Source: Asparagopsis taxiformis
Lineage: Eukaryota; Rhodophyta; Florideophyceae; Bonnemaisoniales; Bonnemaisoniaceae
NCBI GenBank assembly: GCA_030407315.1
Contig: JALQPE010001992.1
Location: forward strand, 1 to 64,000
DNA length: 64,000 bases
Reading direction: 5' to 3'
Both the position numbers and the translations under genes were made by a program. Numbering within the stretch: the first letter of the stretch is position 1; each line of letters starts with the position of its first letter. The notes beneath the pieces were generated by a model. It did no database searches. It had not been told where the DNA came from and saw only the letters and a program-made list of their open reading frames with translations. Positions 1-10,835 of the stretch are shown here, one piece after another.

Positions 1-230
1 CGAAACTCCCAACCGCTTACAGCCGAAGCCGTTTACCCGGGATGCTTACAGCAAAGTCATCGTTACGATGACTTTGCTGTAGGAAAGGTTTGATTACAGT
101 GGTGAGAAAATTTTACCGGGTAAAAAAATCAGCAAGAATTTTTTACCCGGTAAAAAATTGTGGCCGCTGTAAATGATTTGATTTCTTACAGCAAAGTCAT
201 CGTAACGATGACTTTGCTGTCAGCACCCAG
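1..230. repeat. Array of perfect palindromes, left copy
   Basis: Two copies of a 36-bp palindrome (half-site TTACAGCAAAGTCATCGT, near 50-86 and 186-221) alternate with A/T-rich mini-palindromes built on TTTTTACCCGGTAAAAA. The same units occur, in partly inverted order, at 4400-4680. The two arrays therefore bracket the ParB/dioxygenase gene and look like subterminal repeats of a mobile element. The left boundary of the element is not visible in the window. Confidence 0.75.
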
Positions 231-411
231 CGAAACTGCATCATCTGTAAGCCTTCCTCACCTCAATGTTGTAACCAAAGACGACTGCGATATTACCTTG
301 TTCTATTCTAGTAGTGCCCACCATAGTTTCCTCCCCTTCTCATATTAAATTGAGTATTGTATATCTCCTGACCCGTCTACATACGCAAAACGTCATGTAC
401 TAGCCTAACTT

Positions 412-1353
412 TCATCGTTTACTTGAAGGCGGCCTTGATGCCTGCCATAGAATGCTATTAAGAACTAATTTCATCAGATATCTAAACGCTCCCCAGTAGT
501 TGACATTGAAGGGAGGCTGTAGCAACTTCTCCCTGGAAGTTCGCAGTGATAGATGGGACCGGATAGGATGCTGGTACCTCACCGAAGAACGACCCTCCGC
601 GAATCCATTCCTCCGTGATACACGTCCGTTCGGCATACAAGCAGGGAATACGGTGGGATGCGCACGTTCGTCACTGGCACGCGGTACTTGTCTTTCGCTG
701 GATGACTTAGGCACACATGGCTGAACTTGGCGATACGAATGATGAACCCATCCGCACCAGCAGCCATCATGAAATATGATGGCGAGTTGAGAGGACCAGT
801 TCCAGTTCCCTCACGGACGGGAACATCGGTATGCATAAGTTGCTCCTGACTACCTTCTGCGGTCAAAATCAGACGAAGACCCGTTTCTGGAAAGACCACC
901 GCTTCTTCTCTTCCAAACCCGAGCTTCAGGTTCTCCGCACAAATCGCCTTACCTAGCTCCAGAATCAGCTTGTTCCTGTACTGCCGCGCGCTTTCTTGCT
1001 CAAGGTCATCGCAGATGCTTTTCCGGTCCGTCTTGAATACACCAGTGCTGTCTTTCGGTCGAAGTGGTTTCCACGGGTTCTTCTGACTTGCACTTGAGCC
1101 ACTTGTAGTACCTTGGAATGTGCTGGCCATCTGTGTGAATAACTCGTGCGTAGCTGCTCCCACTGTAGTAGAAGAGAAAAATGTCTTGCAACACCACGTA
1201 ACCAAGCTCGTCGATCATTCTTCTCTGGTAGCTGAAGTATTGTTGGCTTTCACAAGAACCGAGGGGACATACCAAAGTAGAGTAGCCTGCAGCTGCTTCC
1301 ATTATCTCCGTCCGGATTGTATCAATGTCTTCTTCTGTGATATAATACTTCAT
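412..1353 (-). pseudogene. 2OG-Fe(II) dioxygenase-like C-terminal part of a frame-broken gene
   Basis: Two overlapping minus-strand reading frames (1353-1006 and 1205-579), then a third ending at 412, read as one protein if two frameshifts are allowed (near 1010-1200 and near 590). The 1205-579 frame shows QLMHTDVP (the HxD iron-ligand motif) and about 57 residues later VYHGGMD (candidate distal His), followed by basic residues that could bind the 2-oxoglutarate carboxylate. This spacing suits the double-stranded beta-helix fold of 2OG-Fe(II) dioxygenases, a superfamily that includes phytanoyl-CoA hydroxylases and the TET/JBP nucleic-acid oxidases. I cannot tell which branch this is. It continues, again via a frameshift near 1440, from the acidic segment at 1437-2357, so it is the C-terminus of the ParB-like gene starting near 3671. 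Confidence 0.45.
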
Positions 1354-1436
1354 TCTCGAGTTGGAAGGAACGCATAAAGGCAGCTTCTCAGGTATCCTCT
1401 GCGAATGTGCGGTCTGGAAGGGAGTTTTCTTGCTCG

Positions 1437-2357
1437 TCAGTGAAGAGTGGTGCTTCTTCTCCAGTCGTTCGTTTTCTGCATTGACTCTACTCTTCTTTTC
1501 CCGGGGAGGCCCAATCTCAATGTTGTCATCCGGCGTATTGGGCTCAGAAAACTTCGCGCTAGTATCTTCCCTTCTCGCTTCTTATGCAACCTGGACTCGT
1601 TTTCATCGCCGCTTCCACCAGAACTCCTGCTTCTTCCCGAATTCTCCTTGTCCACTTCGGCCGGGCTAGTGCTGTAAGTTTCTGGTGTCCTGATTCGAAG
1701 TTTCAATATCACAGAGCGGTTCTGCGCATCTCCAGCTTGTTGTCCAGGCGTGTCTATGTCCATGCGACCACTATTGTCCAAGTTGATATCCAGACTTTGC
1801 GTATCGCCGCTTTGTTTCCTTCCCTGAGGAAGATCTTCTCTGACAATCCTTCCCGGCGAATTATCCCTGGCACGACTTTCCCGCTCTGCCCTTGAAGCTG
1901 AAAGACGTTCCTGTTCTTTTTGGAGAACAGCAAGACGTTCTGCTTCCCTCTTCTCAGCTGCTGCAAGACGCGTGGCAGGACGTTCCTGTCCTCCCTCTTT
2001 TGCTGCGGCAGGACGGTCTTCTGCTTCTTTCGGGGTGCTCAGAGGTGCCTCTTCTATTGCTTTCGTCGCGACAGCAGGAATCACTTCTTCAGCCACCACA
2101 TTTGGAGTAATTTCCTGTTCTTCCTCCACAACAGCAGAAACTTCCTGCTCTGCTTGGGCTTCGGCAGATACTCCTTCTTCTGCTTGAACAGGACCAGAAG
2201 TTTCCACAGTTTCCTTCTCTGTAGAATTATTTCCCTGTTCTGCGGCAGTAGGTGCTTCTTCGTCTTCTGCTTTGGCGCCATCAACAAGTGCTTTTTCTAT
2301 TTCTCCGGGGGTCATGCGATTCCGTTCCCTCTCCTCCTCCGCTTTCGTCTCCTGCAT
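1437..2357 (-). pseudogene. Acidic, low-complexity middle segment of the ParB/dioxygenase gene
   Basis: This open frame of about 300 codons is rich in Glu, Ala and Val in its first half and in Arg, Ser and Asp in its second half, with a highly charged stretch around the middle that may form a helix. It contains no recognisable fold. The frame is joined upstream to the 2281-2826 frame through a six-T run near 2394, and downstream to the dioxygenase-like frame near 1440. Both junctions look like one-base indels, since the neighbouring frames stay open and compositionally continuous across them. It probably serves as a flexible linker between the two domains. Confidence 0.4.
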
Positions 2358-3671
2358 TGCCTTTGTCCCGGTAGCATATTCCAGTTTGTCGTAAAAAACT
2401 GTTTGTAAACATCCCGTTCTTGGTTCTCAGACTGCTACTGTCTACCACGTCGTCATGAAAGTCGACAAGGACGAATACAATGCGCTCTCCAATGCGATGA
2501 TCATTATCCCCGACCTCCTTCGCGTTTTCTGCTGCCAAATCCGTTCGCACGAATTCCTCCATCGTTGCAGAGTTCAACCACTTGCGGACGACCTCTGCCA
2601 TATCATAGATGGCCAACAGAGCCAGTAGCCAAGTGCGCATCGTGAACGGACTTCCGCTTCCGATATTTCTGACAAGTCCTCTCTTCCTCCTCATCCTTGT
2701 CCACGACGCTGTCATCTCGAGCACAAACCACTGGAACCACTCCTTATCGCGCGTCCCGCGTCCGTCCGTGCCATTGCGGAATATTGCGTTATTGACAAGA
2801 TCGAGCACGCACCCGCACCCGTACATATCGCAGAGTCAATTCGAGAAAAGTCCGGATCTCTTCCCTCGGTTCTTGCATCCTCGATTTCTCTGTTCCTATC
2901 CAAAGCATTGTAAACGCTAGGGATAGAGCTCCAGTACACGAAAGCAACGCTGTCTGTGCGATTGAACCCCTTCGCAATGTTGATGTACTGCCTATACGAG
3001 TTCTCCGAACGGTTCCTGTCGGACGGCAGAATATAGCTCACTTCTTTCAGAATAGGAATAAGCCGGACAACAGGAAGATCCATCTGGTTGGAAAACCTGA
3101 GAAACTCTATGACCGCACACACATTGTCGGCAATGCTCACAGAAGCGACATCGTGAGTTTGTATATTGGCTTCGAGAGACAGTTTCAGAACCTCCAGCGC
3201 ATCGAAAATTAGACGCCCGTTCGGCGCAATCAACTGTTGTACCCAAACCAATTCCAAGGAATCCCTGTTCTTTCCTGAGTACTTCTCCAGGCATAGTTGC
3301 AGAGCAGCTATGCGATGAGAGCCATCGATGCAGTAAAACTCGTCTCCTTCGTTATCTTCCATTTTGCAGACTGTAATCATAGTTCCAGTGGTAGAGAAAC
3401 CTCTATCCATGAAAATGCTGGCCAGTTCGTTTACACGACCCGGTCGCACCAAACGGGAGGTCACTGTCGGAAATTTCACTTTGCGAGGATCAACTTGCAC
3501 TTTAGAAGAGCTGTACTGAGCAATAGTGATGCTTTTCTCTTCAGCAGAAGGAGAATTGCTCTTCTCCGCTGTAGTATTCATGATACTATTGTCTCCCATT
3601 GTAATCCCTGCAATCTCAGTTCGTTCAATCGGTTCTCTGTTCAAATGTTGTGTAGACGATGAAATCCACAA
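2281..3671 (-). pseudogene. ParB-like N-terminal domain protein (start of the ParB/dioxygenase gene)
   Basis: The first frame (3671-2712; a good start is also the Met at 3599) contains a ParB/Srx-like domain over roughly residues 50-130. It has an RLVRPGRVNELASIF helix and the diagnostic loop CIDGSHRIAAL, which matches the family pattern GxHRxxA at the nucleotide-binding site. ParB-like domains bind or hydrolyse nucleotides and often act on DNA. A helical region of about 200 residues follows. Near 2815 the coding frame shifts into 2826-2281, where the sequence continues as a helical segment. At least four frameshifts separate this start from the C-terminal dioxygenase-like part at 412, so the copy is decayed or the assembly has indel errors. 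The gene is bracketed by palindrome arrays and lies beside a KDZ transposase on the same strand. Confidence 0.55.
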
Positions 3672-4399
3672 TTGTGGTACCTCCGAGTGCGCTTCCCGTC
3701 TCTCAGCTTCCTCTCATATACTGTCCGGACAAGACATTCCCTACCTACCTTCAGTCCTGATGAACCTTACGCTGCACCCGCTCAGCACCTCTGACTCTAC
3801 CTGATCCTGATACCTCCACAAAGCGTTTAGCCCTTTCCATCAATCTACACCTAATAGTATGTACCTCTAGCGCATATAATGCAATCGAACCCGTTTACCT
3901 CACCACGTCAATTATCATTCATATTCCAACAACCTATTTCATCCACACTCTCCACCTCGCTTCTTCTTCCGTACCATTGATTCCTATCAATCGATTCTAC
4001 GTGAGTTTTATACATTTACTACGATCCACCTCTCCTACAAGTCTGAAAAATTCATTTCTACACTAACTTTTGCTACTCACAAATAAACGGTTCCCGTGCA
4101 GGCCACTGCTTGAATTTCTTCCTATTGGCGTACTCGGCTGCAAAGGATTCATAGACTATTTAAACGGTGATCATATAAATGGTTTTCAATGTGCTCCAAT
4201 GGACAATACACCAAAGAACATCAATATGAATTCATTTCAACTACCTATTCACTACTGCGATTCAGTTTTCTTGCATACCAAATCTCATTGCCTTCCTACC
4301 CTAGTCGATTCAAATGCTTCCTCCTCGTCAGTTGATCAATATTCCTTACAACGAGCAGGTCCTCTGGACATCCTAAAGTTGGTTACTTAACCTTAACGA
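3672..4399. other. Non-coding spacer upstream of the ParB-like gene
   Basis: A C/T-rich, AT-moderate stretch with no credible reading frame on either strand and no clear repeat. It presumably holds the promoter of the ParB/dioxygenase gene, but I see no convincing TATA or initiator. Confidence 0.4.
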
Positions 4400-4680
4400 T
4401 CGATTACTTTGCTGGTAAGAAACAAATCATTACAGCAGCCACAATTTTTTTACCGGTAAAAAATTCTTGCTGATTTTTTTACCCGGTAAAAAAATTCTTC
4501 GGCCACTGCAAGGAAACGGTTCCTTACAGCAAAGTCATCGTAACGATGACTTTGCTGTAAGAAAGCAAATCATTACAGCTGCCACGATTTTTTTACCCGG
4601 TAAAAAATTCTTGGCCACTGTAATGGAAACGTTTTCTTACAGCAAAGTCATCGTAACGATGACTTTGCTGTAAGCATACC
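4400..4680. repeat. Array of perfect palindromes, right copy
   Basis: Two copies of the same 36-bp palindrome as at 1-230 (about 4523-4560 and 4636-4673, 113 bp apart), each preceded by A/T-rich TTTTTACCCGGTAAAAA mini-palindromes and by ATTACAGC(A/T)GCCAC. A segment of the left array (about 155-200), read in reverse complement, matches the right array, so the two arrays are related as inverted repeats. Confidence 0.75.
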
Positions 4681-4793
4681 TCCCTCCATCCTCTCAGATC
4701 CTCTCCCCACTACTTTGCACCACCACCAACGCCCTAGAGTGTACAATTCATATGTGATGCATCTGGTTATTTCATTTTATTCTTCCCTAAAAA

Positions 4794-7700
4794 TCATGCA
4801 GCCCTCGGTGGAAATCCGTCTCGCCTACATAGTGCATATATCTCTCCACCCTCCAGCAGTCCGGGTCCGTGCCTTACCTCCCTCATGTTCTCATCATATT
4901 CGCATACACTCCCATTGCAATAGTGCATACCAAACACCTCAGTGACTCCCTCACTCATCTCCACAATTACTGTTCGTCGCCTCTCTTCGACCTTGAACAC
5001 TCCTTCATCAGTTTTTTGCAAACCCAGGCAAACTCCATAAGCTGTACCTTGCTCATCTCTCGCACTCTCGTTCCTCAGGATAAAGAACGCTAGAACAATA
5101 AAAAACCGCGGTTCATAATTAATTCTTCCCCGCATTATCTCTGATGTGAGACGAGACGCCGGGTACAGAATCGCTTGTGAAGTTGCACCATCCTCACATT
5201 TCATCTGTTCAGGGCAAACAGCATGGATGATAGCTCCTGATTCTAGAGAGCCAGACCTCTGCACTGTTTTCCTTCCCCACTCTGTCGTAGTGCTTCTAGA
5301 AACTCTTCTCACCCATTCGGCATACTTTCCACACCCGCTTGTTCCGCTTCCGTACCTTTCGGTAAAGAACCGTTTGAAAACACCTACAGCACCCTCTGCC
5401 ATATCACATTTTCCATTCATGTACTCCTTGACCTCGTCAATAGATATACCTCCATGCCCTCTCCACGTCACAATTTCACCATCCGCCGACAATATCTTTC
5501 CTCGACGCTGGGAGAGAAGCTGGAGAACCGGTTCCTGGAAGCAGTTTTTCACTACCTCGTCTTCCACATCTATTTCTCTCCCTAGCTCCTGTGAAAGAAC
5601 GTTGACCATTTGAGAGCATTCGGACGAGGACCAATGTTGTGGCTCCATGCCGATTTCGCGCAAAACAATGGCCACTCTCGTCTGCCAGTCATCCGCAAGA
5701 ACTAATTCCAGCGCTGAAAGCTGTTCGCTTTGGTGATTGGACATTCTCACACCTTTCTTCAGCGGCTGATGCATCCGTTCGAATATAAGCTCCTGCACGT
5801 GCTTCACAGAGCCGTAGGCAGGAAGCGTATGAACACAAAACTCGACAAGACGATGAACATTAGGCTTGTCCAAATGTGCTCCTGCTCCCTTCACTTTCCG
5901 ACAATACTCATTCAACGTCTCCACGTAGTCTACAGTTCTTCCCAGAATGTATTCATTCCTGCCACCTTCTCCGTCAGCCGTCTCTACTTCATGTGGACCG
6001 TCTTTCCACCATACGGGCATGAAACTAATACACGAAACCAGCTTCTGAAACATCACTACTAGTTTGACGGCCCCATCAAATTTTTCACGATGACCTTCCC
6101 TTTCCCATCCATCATTCGAGCTGCGTTTTCGAATGCCATAGGTGCTATCAGCAGCACACTGAATATGTCACTCATGTTCATGGAAAGCAGATTGTTGGTT
6201 CCAAATAAACGGTTCTGCCTTCCCATCCTGAACTTCTTCAGAGCGCCCAGAATTTGCAATTCAGCTACCTCTCGAATTCGTGGGCTGGCAGCTGAAATAC
6301 AAGCGTTCAGTACATCTTGTGCCAGTCCAGACAATAGATGGTCAGGTGCTATCACTGCGGAACGGTACGGGTCAAAAATTGCTGGGACAACTGAAACTCC
6401 GTTTTCCGTCTTCGGTACTTCTTCCTGCACTGCTTCCAAGGAAGTGCTCAGGACATGAAATGGTAAATCTTCCCTTCTTCTGCAGCCAGTCCGAGAGTGC
6501 GAAGCTGGGTTTCTGTGGCATCCTTACGTGTCGATGCATTCCGATACTTGCTCCTGGCATGCGTCGATGTTTGCCCGTTCACTACCGAAGTGTATGCATT
6601 CTTCGTGCCACCAGTACTGCTCAGGTCATATTTGCGGAAACTGCAGATGTGGCACGGAGAGTTTGATGTGTGTCCAAGAACATCCAGGGTATGTGAAACT
6701 GCAGGATAGTCTCCAATGCTCCCCACTGGGTCTAGAAATACCACAACATCTTCTCCCTCTGCATTTTTCGTTGGGAAACCCTCTGTGCTTCCTCGCACTA
6801 TATCTTGAACGATATATCGCAATACACAATTTGTGGACACTCCCGGAGGTGGCAAACCAATCACTCGAACCGCTTGGTAGCTTCCCTTTTCCGAGGCGGT
6901 AGATTGAGAGGTAACATATAGCATCCACCAAAACTTCCCTTCCTGCTTGTGAATGGTTCAAAGTCATCCGTGTAAAGGAGAAATCGGTAAACAAAGTAGT
7001 TTCGACCATCCTCCAGCTTTCCCCAACATGGTGCATCTTCTCGCGGAGACGCTGGGTGCCATTGCGACCTGTGGTCTCCGAAACCATCCGAGAAACACCT
7101 GAAACACGAATTTCTTCATAGTTGGGCTTCCTAGTCTATCGGGCGGTTTTCTGGCTTCAGCAAAGCTCGCGCCCGGTGAAAAGCAAAGTAACATGGTGGA
7201 TGCTTCTCCGACCTGCTCTTTCAAATACCTGTTCACCAATACGACGTGTGGAACAATATCACCCTCTTCCATTCCAATTGGTAATAGAACGGTTATCACG
7301 TCCCCAGCTCGTGTTCCTTTTCCCTTGGCTCCTGCTCCGATTACACATTGCGATATCGCTCGCAGAGCATGCTGCCTCTCCCATTCCAATAGATGTGACA
7401 TTCGCGGCTGCAGATATTTTTCGACATGCACATCATGCTCACCGTCGTGTCGAGCCTCATAGGTAACTATGGTCCTAGCATGAAGTTCCCACAACGACGT
7501 AACCGCCACTCTTCCACTCTTCTCCTCTTCGGTTTCCCACCATCTCTGTCATTCTTCCTGAACCCTTTTGCTCTTTCGATGACGGCAACCTGACGAGCTC
7601 CTGGATGACATCGGATTCGAATTGCTGTTCCATCAGGTACATAAATGTGCTTCAAACCCTTTTTCCCATCGCTGTCAATGGGAACAACTGCTGTGCGAAC

Positions 7701-8601
7701 GAATGGGTCGCTCAAAACACCCCTCCTGCACTTTGCAATGAACGAATCTTCAATGCTGCACTCTGCGGGTTGATTTTTCTCCTTCCGAGCTTCGATTGTT
7801 CGCATCACTGCGGAATGCTTTAAAGATTGGTCGAGTCTGGACATCTTTCAGAGCCCATGTGCTTGGGAGTACAATACGAACTTTCGCCATTCCTCCACAA
7901 TTGTCTCTGTCATCTGTTGTTCCACGGGTTCCTACTGCACCTCGATGCTGTGCAGCTCTTGCTCCGCTCTTTCGAAGGTCTATCGGAAACTCGATGTCAC
8001 AGCTCTTTGCATAGCAGTGTTTCCTCAAGAATGGTAGTATCTTCTGTCGCATCACAGAGTCCGACGGGACGTGCTCACTTGGATCTCTGCGGAAATTCAT
8101 TCCGAACAGGGTACCTTCATAGTGGGCTCTTGTCATTCTTTGAGTTCCACTCAGCTGAAGAGCCCCATACATCGCAGGCCATTGTAGTAATGCCTTGAAA
8201 TCACCACATGCTTCATCCCCAGCATTTCGGTCTATCGGGCCTCCAGTTGAAATGGAATCAGAACCTCGTCCGGTTGCTTCTTCCGATTCCATTAGCGTGC
8301 TCGATGCTACGTAGATGTCACTTCCAGCTTCATCGTTGTTGCTGTACACATCAATACAACCTTCTATTGTGTCACCCATAGGGATTGGGGACTCCAATAG
8401 GTCATCTGTGGTACACTCACGTCGTAGCTCATTACCTCTCGGGATTTCTTTGTTCATGCAGGCTGCATCACTGCTGCGGATTTCTCCCTGCAGTTTCCCA
8501 GGAAGCTGTTTACTGGGACTGGCCACATTGAGTGAATCGAATCTCGCCTTTGTCCTACGACTTGTGGTTTTCTTTCGAATAGGAGTCCGTCTCGGAGCCA
8601 T
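4794..8601 (-). pseudogene. KDZ-superfamily transposase, frame-broken
   Basis: Successive minus-strand frames (8601-7750, 7844-7467, 7509-6964, 6924-6448, 6439-6059, 6056-4794) read as one protein of about 1200 residues interrupted by several frameshifts. The N-terminal 280 residues are basic then acidic, with no clear fold. The 6924-6448 frame has the KDZ-type block LDVLGHTSNSPCHICSFR (Cys-x2-Cys). The 6439-6059 frame has DHLLSGLAQDVL. The 6056-4794 frame has NVHRLVEFCVHTLPAYGSV and ERMHQPLKKGVRMSNHQ, which resemble the catalytic-core region of Kyakuja-Dileera-Zisupton transposases. These belong to the RNase H-fold DDE class and cut at element ends. Breaks at short homopolymers (for example near 6100) suggest small indels. 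A second copy of the N-terminal third lies at 26306-27372 in element Y. Confidence 0.65.
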
Positions 8602-9561
8602 CTTGATGTTTTTGTTCTTTTCTTCTTCGCTCAGTTTTGTTGCATAGAATACAACTCTAAACTTCTATGACATGACTACTATCTCAATACAGTACTACTA
8701 CTTTTAACCGTTACGAAACCTTTCCAGGCTTTCATTCGATCCAATGAACTGGTTCACCACAATGCTTTGCCCTATGCTCATTGCTTTATGCACATTGATT
8801 GCTATTTCATCCGGACTCAACATCGTTTTGCTATCTTGTATCGCATCCCCTAACCACAAACCCAGCCAAGATGTATCCATTTCCGGAAAACGGCCGTTTA
8901 TTTCGCAGTGATGCTCTAGGCACTAATACTGAATCTGATTTTCTCATACACGTACTTCCTACTCGTATACTCTACCATTTTCGGCCCTATTTACAAGTTG
9001 AAAGCACAATCTCTCGTTGAATCGTACTCGGTGTGATATCTTAAATTAGCATAAATTTATATATTGCAATGCAGATTCACTGCTCGCTTGCAACATGAAA
9101 ATTATAAAATTTCTCCCACACTGCTGTTTCCTAGCCGCCCACATCCACGTGGCCCGCTTTGACTGCCTGCCAAGTGTGCTCAGAGCATGCAATGACGTCA
9201 TCGATATATACCGTCCAAATCATCACTGGAAGCGCGGACTCCTCGTCCAGGAAAGTGCGCCATTTTTCCTACTCCTCGCCTCCCCCTTTCCAGTAGGCCC
9301 GATATGCTAGTGTTTTTCCTATATTTCTGTAGTGATGACGTCATTATAGACTAGAGAAGGCGGTAGAAGATACAATAATTTTGCGCCTGTTCTGCCAGGT
9401 CATGTGCTTCAAAGCGTAATTCGCACCCTAGGTATCGTTTTTCTGGGCCTCCCATCGCACCGCTCCGTTTCAAATTCATCCCTCTATTGTTAGAGTACAC
9501 GTCATTTCCGCCCGCAGAGTGCTACTTAAACAACAGATTCTGGAGATCCCTGTTTCCATCT
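8602..9561. other. 5' flank of the KDZ transposase, non-coding
   Basis: No credible gene. The stretch is conserved at nucleotide level in element Y (27373-28337), so it belongs to the element. It lies between the divergent minus-strand transposase and the plus-strand hairpin transcript unit, and probably contains promoters for both. A CRE-like TGACGTCA occurs twice (near 9194 and 9336), and GTCATTATAGACTAGAG near 9340 could serve a plus-strand start, but this is not decisive. Confidence 0.35.
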
Positions 9562-9699
9562 TCATATCCGTCGGAAGCAAAGCAACAACCTGGCCGTGGA
9601 AGCCGTATAGATCATCTAAACTGCTTCCAAAGCGTAAGTTTTAGATCATCAATACGGCTCCCAAGGCCAAAGTTGTTGCTTTGTCTCCGACGGATATGA
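9562..9699 (+). ncRNA. Long hairpin (pri-miRNA-like), copy in element X
   Basis: Positions 9562-9616 pair with 9645-9699 to give a stem of about 55 bp with a few mismatches, closed by a loop of about 28 nt. The first strand begins TCATATCCGTCGGA, and its complement ends TCCGACGGATATGA. The homologous hairpin in Y (28338-28475) is the same length. At one stem position X has GCCGTA/TACGGC where Y has GCAGTA/TACTGC, so both arms changed together and pairing was kept. The hairpin lies just upstream of a chain of good plus-strand splice sites and a downstream AATAAA, as in an exon of a spliced transcript. A miRNA or siRNA precursor is an inference. A small foldback insertion that predates the X/Y split is the alternative. 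Confidence 0.55.
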
Positions 9700-10134
9700 A
9701 CCATGATGGTACGTTTCCACAACTCACGCCACTAACCCAGTTTTCTATTCGTTTTCTCTTTCTCAGGTTTCCAGTCGGTGAGTGTTCCAATTCTACTTTC
9801 ATTTATCTTTCTCTCTTACCACTTCTCCACTAATTTTCTTTTCTGCCTGTGAGTACATATCTCAATTTGGGATGCAATGGTATTTGTTAAGGTACGTTAG
9901 TCTCCTAATCACCATCAATTTCCCTCTCCAATTCAACGTCACTAACTTGTTTCCTTTCTCTACATCATTTTTTCTTCTTCTCTTCATTTCCTAGCTTATT
10001 CATGCAGCTCAATCAGTTGATAGATTTCTAGACTTTTCTAGTAGTTTTAGTTTTACTCGTCGGAATAGTGTTAGTTGTAGTAGCATTTTTAACATAGGGA
10101 TTGTTTATTCTCAATGTAGCCTGCGCAAATAAAC
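9562..10134 (+). ncRNA. Putative spliced non-coding transcript containing the hairpin
   Basis: Downstream of the hairpin the plus strand shows three intron-like segments. The first is 9709-9766 (GTACGT donor, CACTAAC branch site, TTTCTCAG acceptor). The second starts at 9778 (GTGAGT). The third is 9892-9994 (GTACGT donor, CACTAAC branch site, CATTTCCTAG acceptor). They leave an 11-nt exon at 9767-9777 and a short exon ending at 9891. AATAAA occurs at about 10129. No frame of useful length survives splicing, so the product would be non-coding. The same signals are conserved in Y (28476-28915). The transcript start is not identified. Confidence 0.35.
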
Positions 10135-10389
10135 AAATCCAGAGTGAAGCTTCCCATATCGCACCCTCTTAGATTGCTACCTATCCTACCGCGTATACCT
10201 CTCGCTAGCTCATAGTCACTACGAAATAAAAATTCCTAGCCGTACTATTCTGTCCATTCCCATATGAATACCGTCCATGCCCCATCCTCATAGCGCTAGA
10301 ACTGCCTTCCTCTACCCCAGAAAGATGCCCACGACAGCGTGACGCTCCATCTCATCCACCACTCCCAGACACCGAATTTTACTATATCA
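10135..10389. other. Spacer before the X-end repeat array
   Basis: No gene or distinct repeat seen. The stretch is conserved in Y (about 28915-29180) and so is part of the element. Confidence 0.35.
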
Positions 10390-10399
10390 GGACACTACT

Positions 10400-10835
10400 T
10401 TTACTGTCTCCAGGTGCTGCCCAGGGCAGCACGAAATACTGTCTCCAGGTGCTGCCCAGGGCAGCACGAAATACTGTCTCCAGGTGCCAGTAAGCCCAGG
10501 TGCTGCCCAGGGCAGCACGAAATACTGTCTACAGGTGCTGCCCAGGGCAGCACGAAATACTGTCTACAGGTGCTGCCCAGGGCAGCACGAAATACTGTCT
10601 ACAGGTGCTGCCCAGGGCAGCACAAAGTACTGTCTACAGGTACTGCCAGGACAGTGAAAATCACTGTCTCCAGTACTGCCCAGGACAGTGAAAATCACTG
10701 TCTCCAGGTACTGCCCAGGACAGTGAAAATCACTGTCTCCAGGTACTGCCCAGGACAGTGAAAATCACTGTCTCCAGGTACTGCCCAGGACAGTGAAAAT
10801 CACTGTCTCCAGGTACTGCCCAGGACAGTGCACCG
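10400..10835. repeat. 35-bp tandem units, each a small palindrome (X end)
   Basis: About twelve tandem units of 35 bp. The first set contains the palindrome GTGCTGCCCAGGGCAGCAC. The second set contains TACTGCCCAGGACAGT and GACAGTGAAAATCACTGTC. From 10980 to 11160 further ACTGTC/GACAGT inverted pairs continue to the element terminus. Subterminal palindromic repeats of this kind are commonly transposase-binding sites, which is an inference here. Reading frames across the array only reflect the unit length. Confidence 0.75.

Noticed and set aside
1361..2408. Plus-strand frames opposite the acidic linker
   Set aside because: Phe/Cys/Ser-rich shadows of the Glu/Ala-rich coding strand.
10339..10761. 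Repeat protein with LPRAARNTV units
   Set aside because: The frame is a by-product of 35-bp palindromic units; several frames are open and the count differs in Y (29045-29800).
10400..10835. CRISPR-like array
   Set aside because: Units are directly abutting palindromes without unique spacers, in a eukaryotic transposon end.
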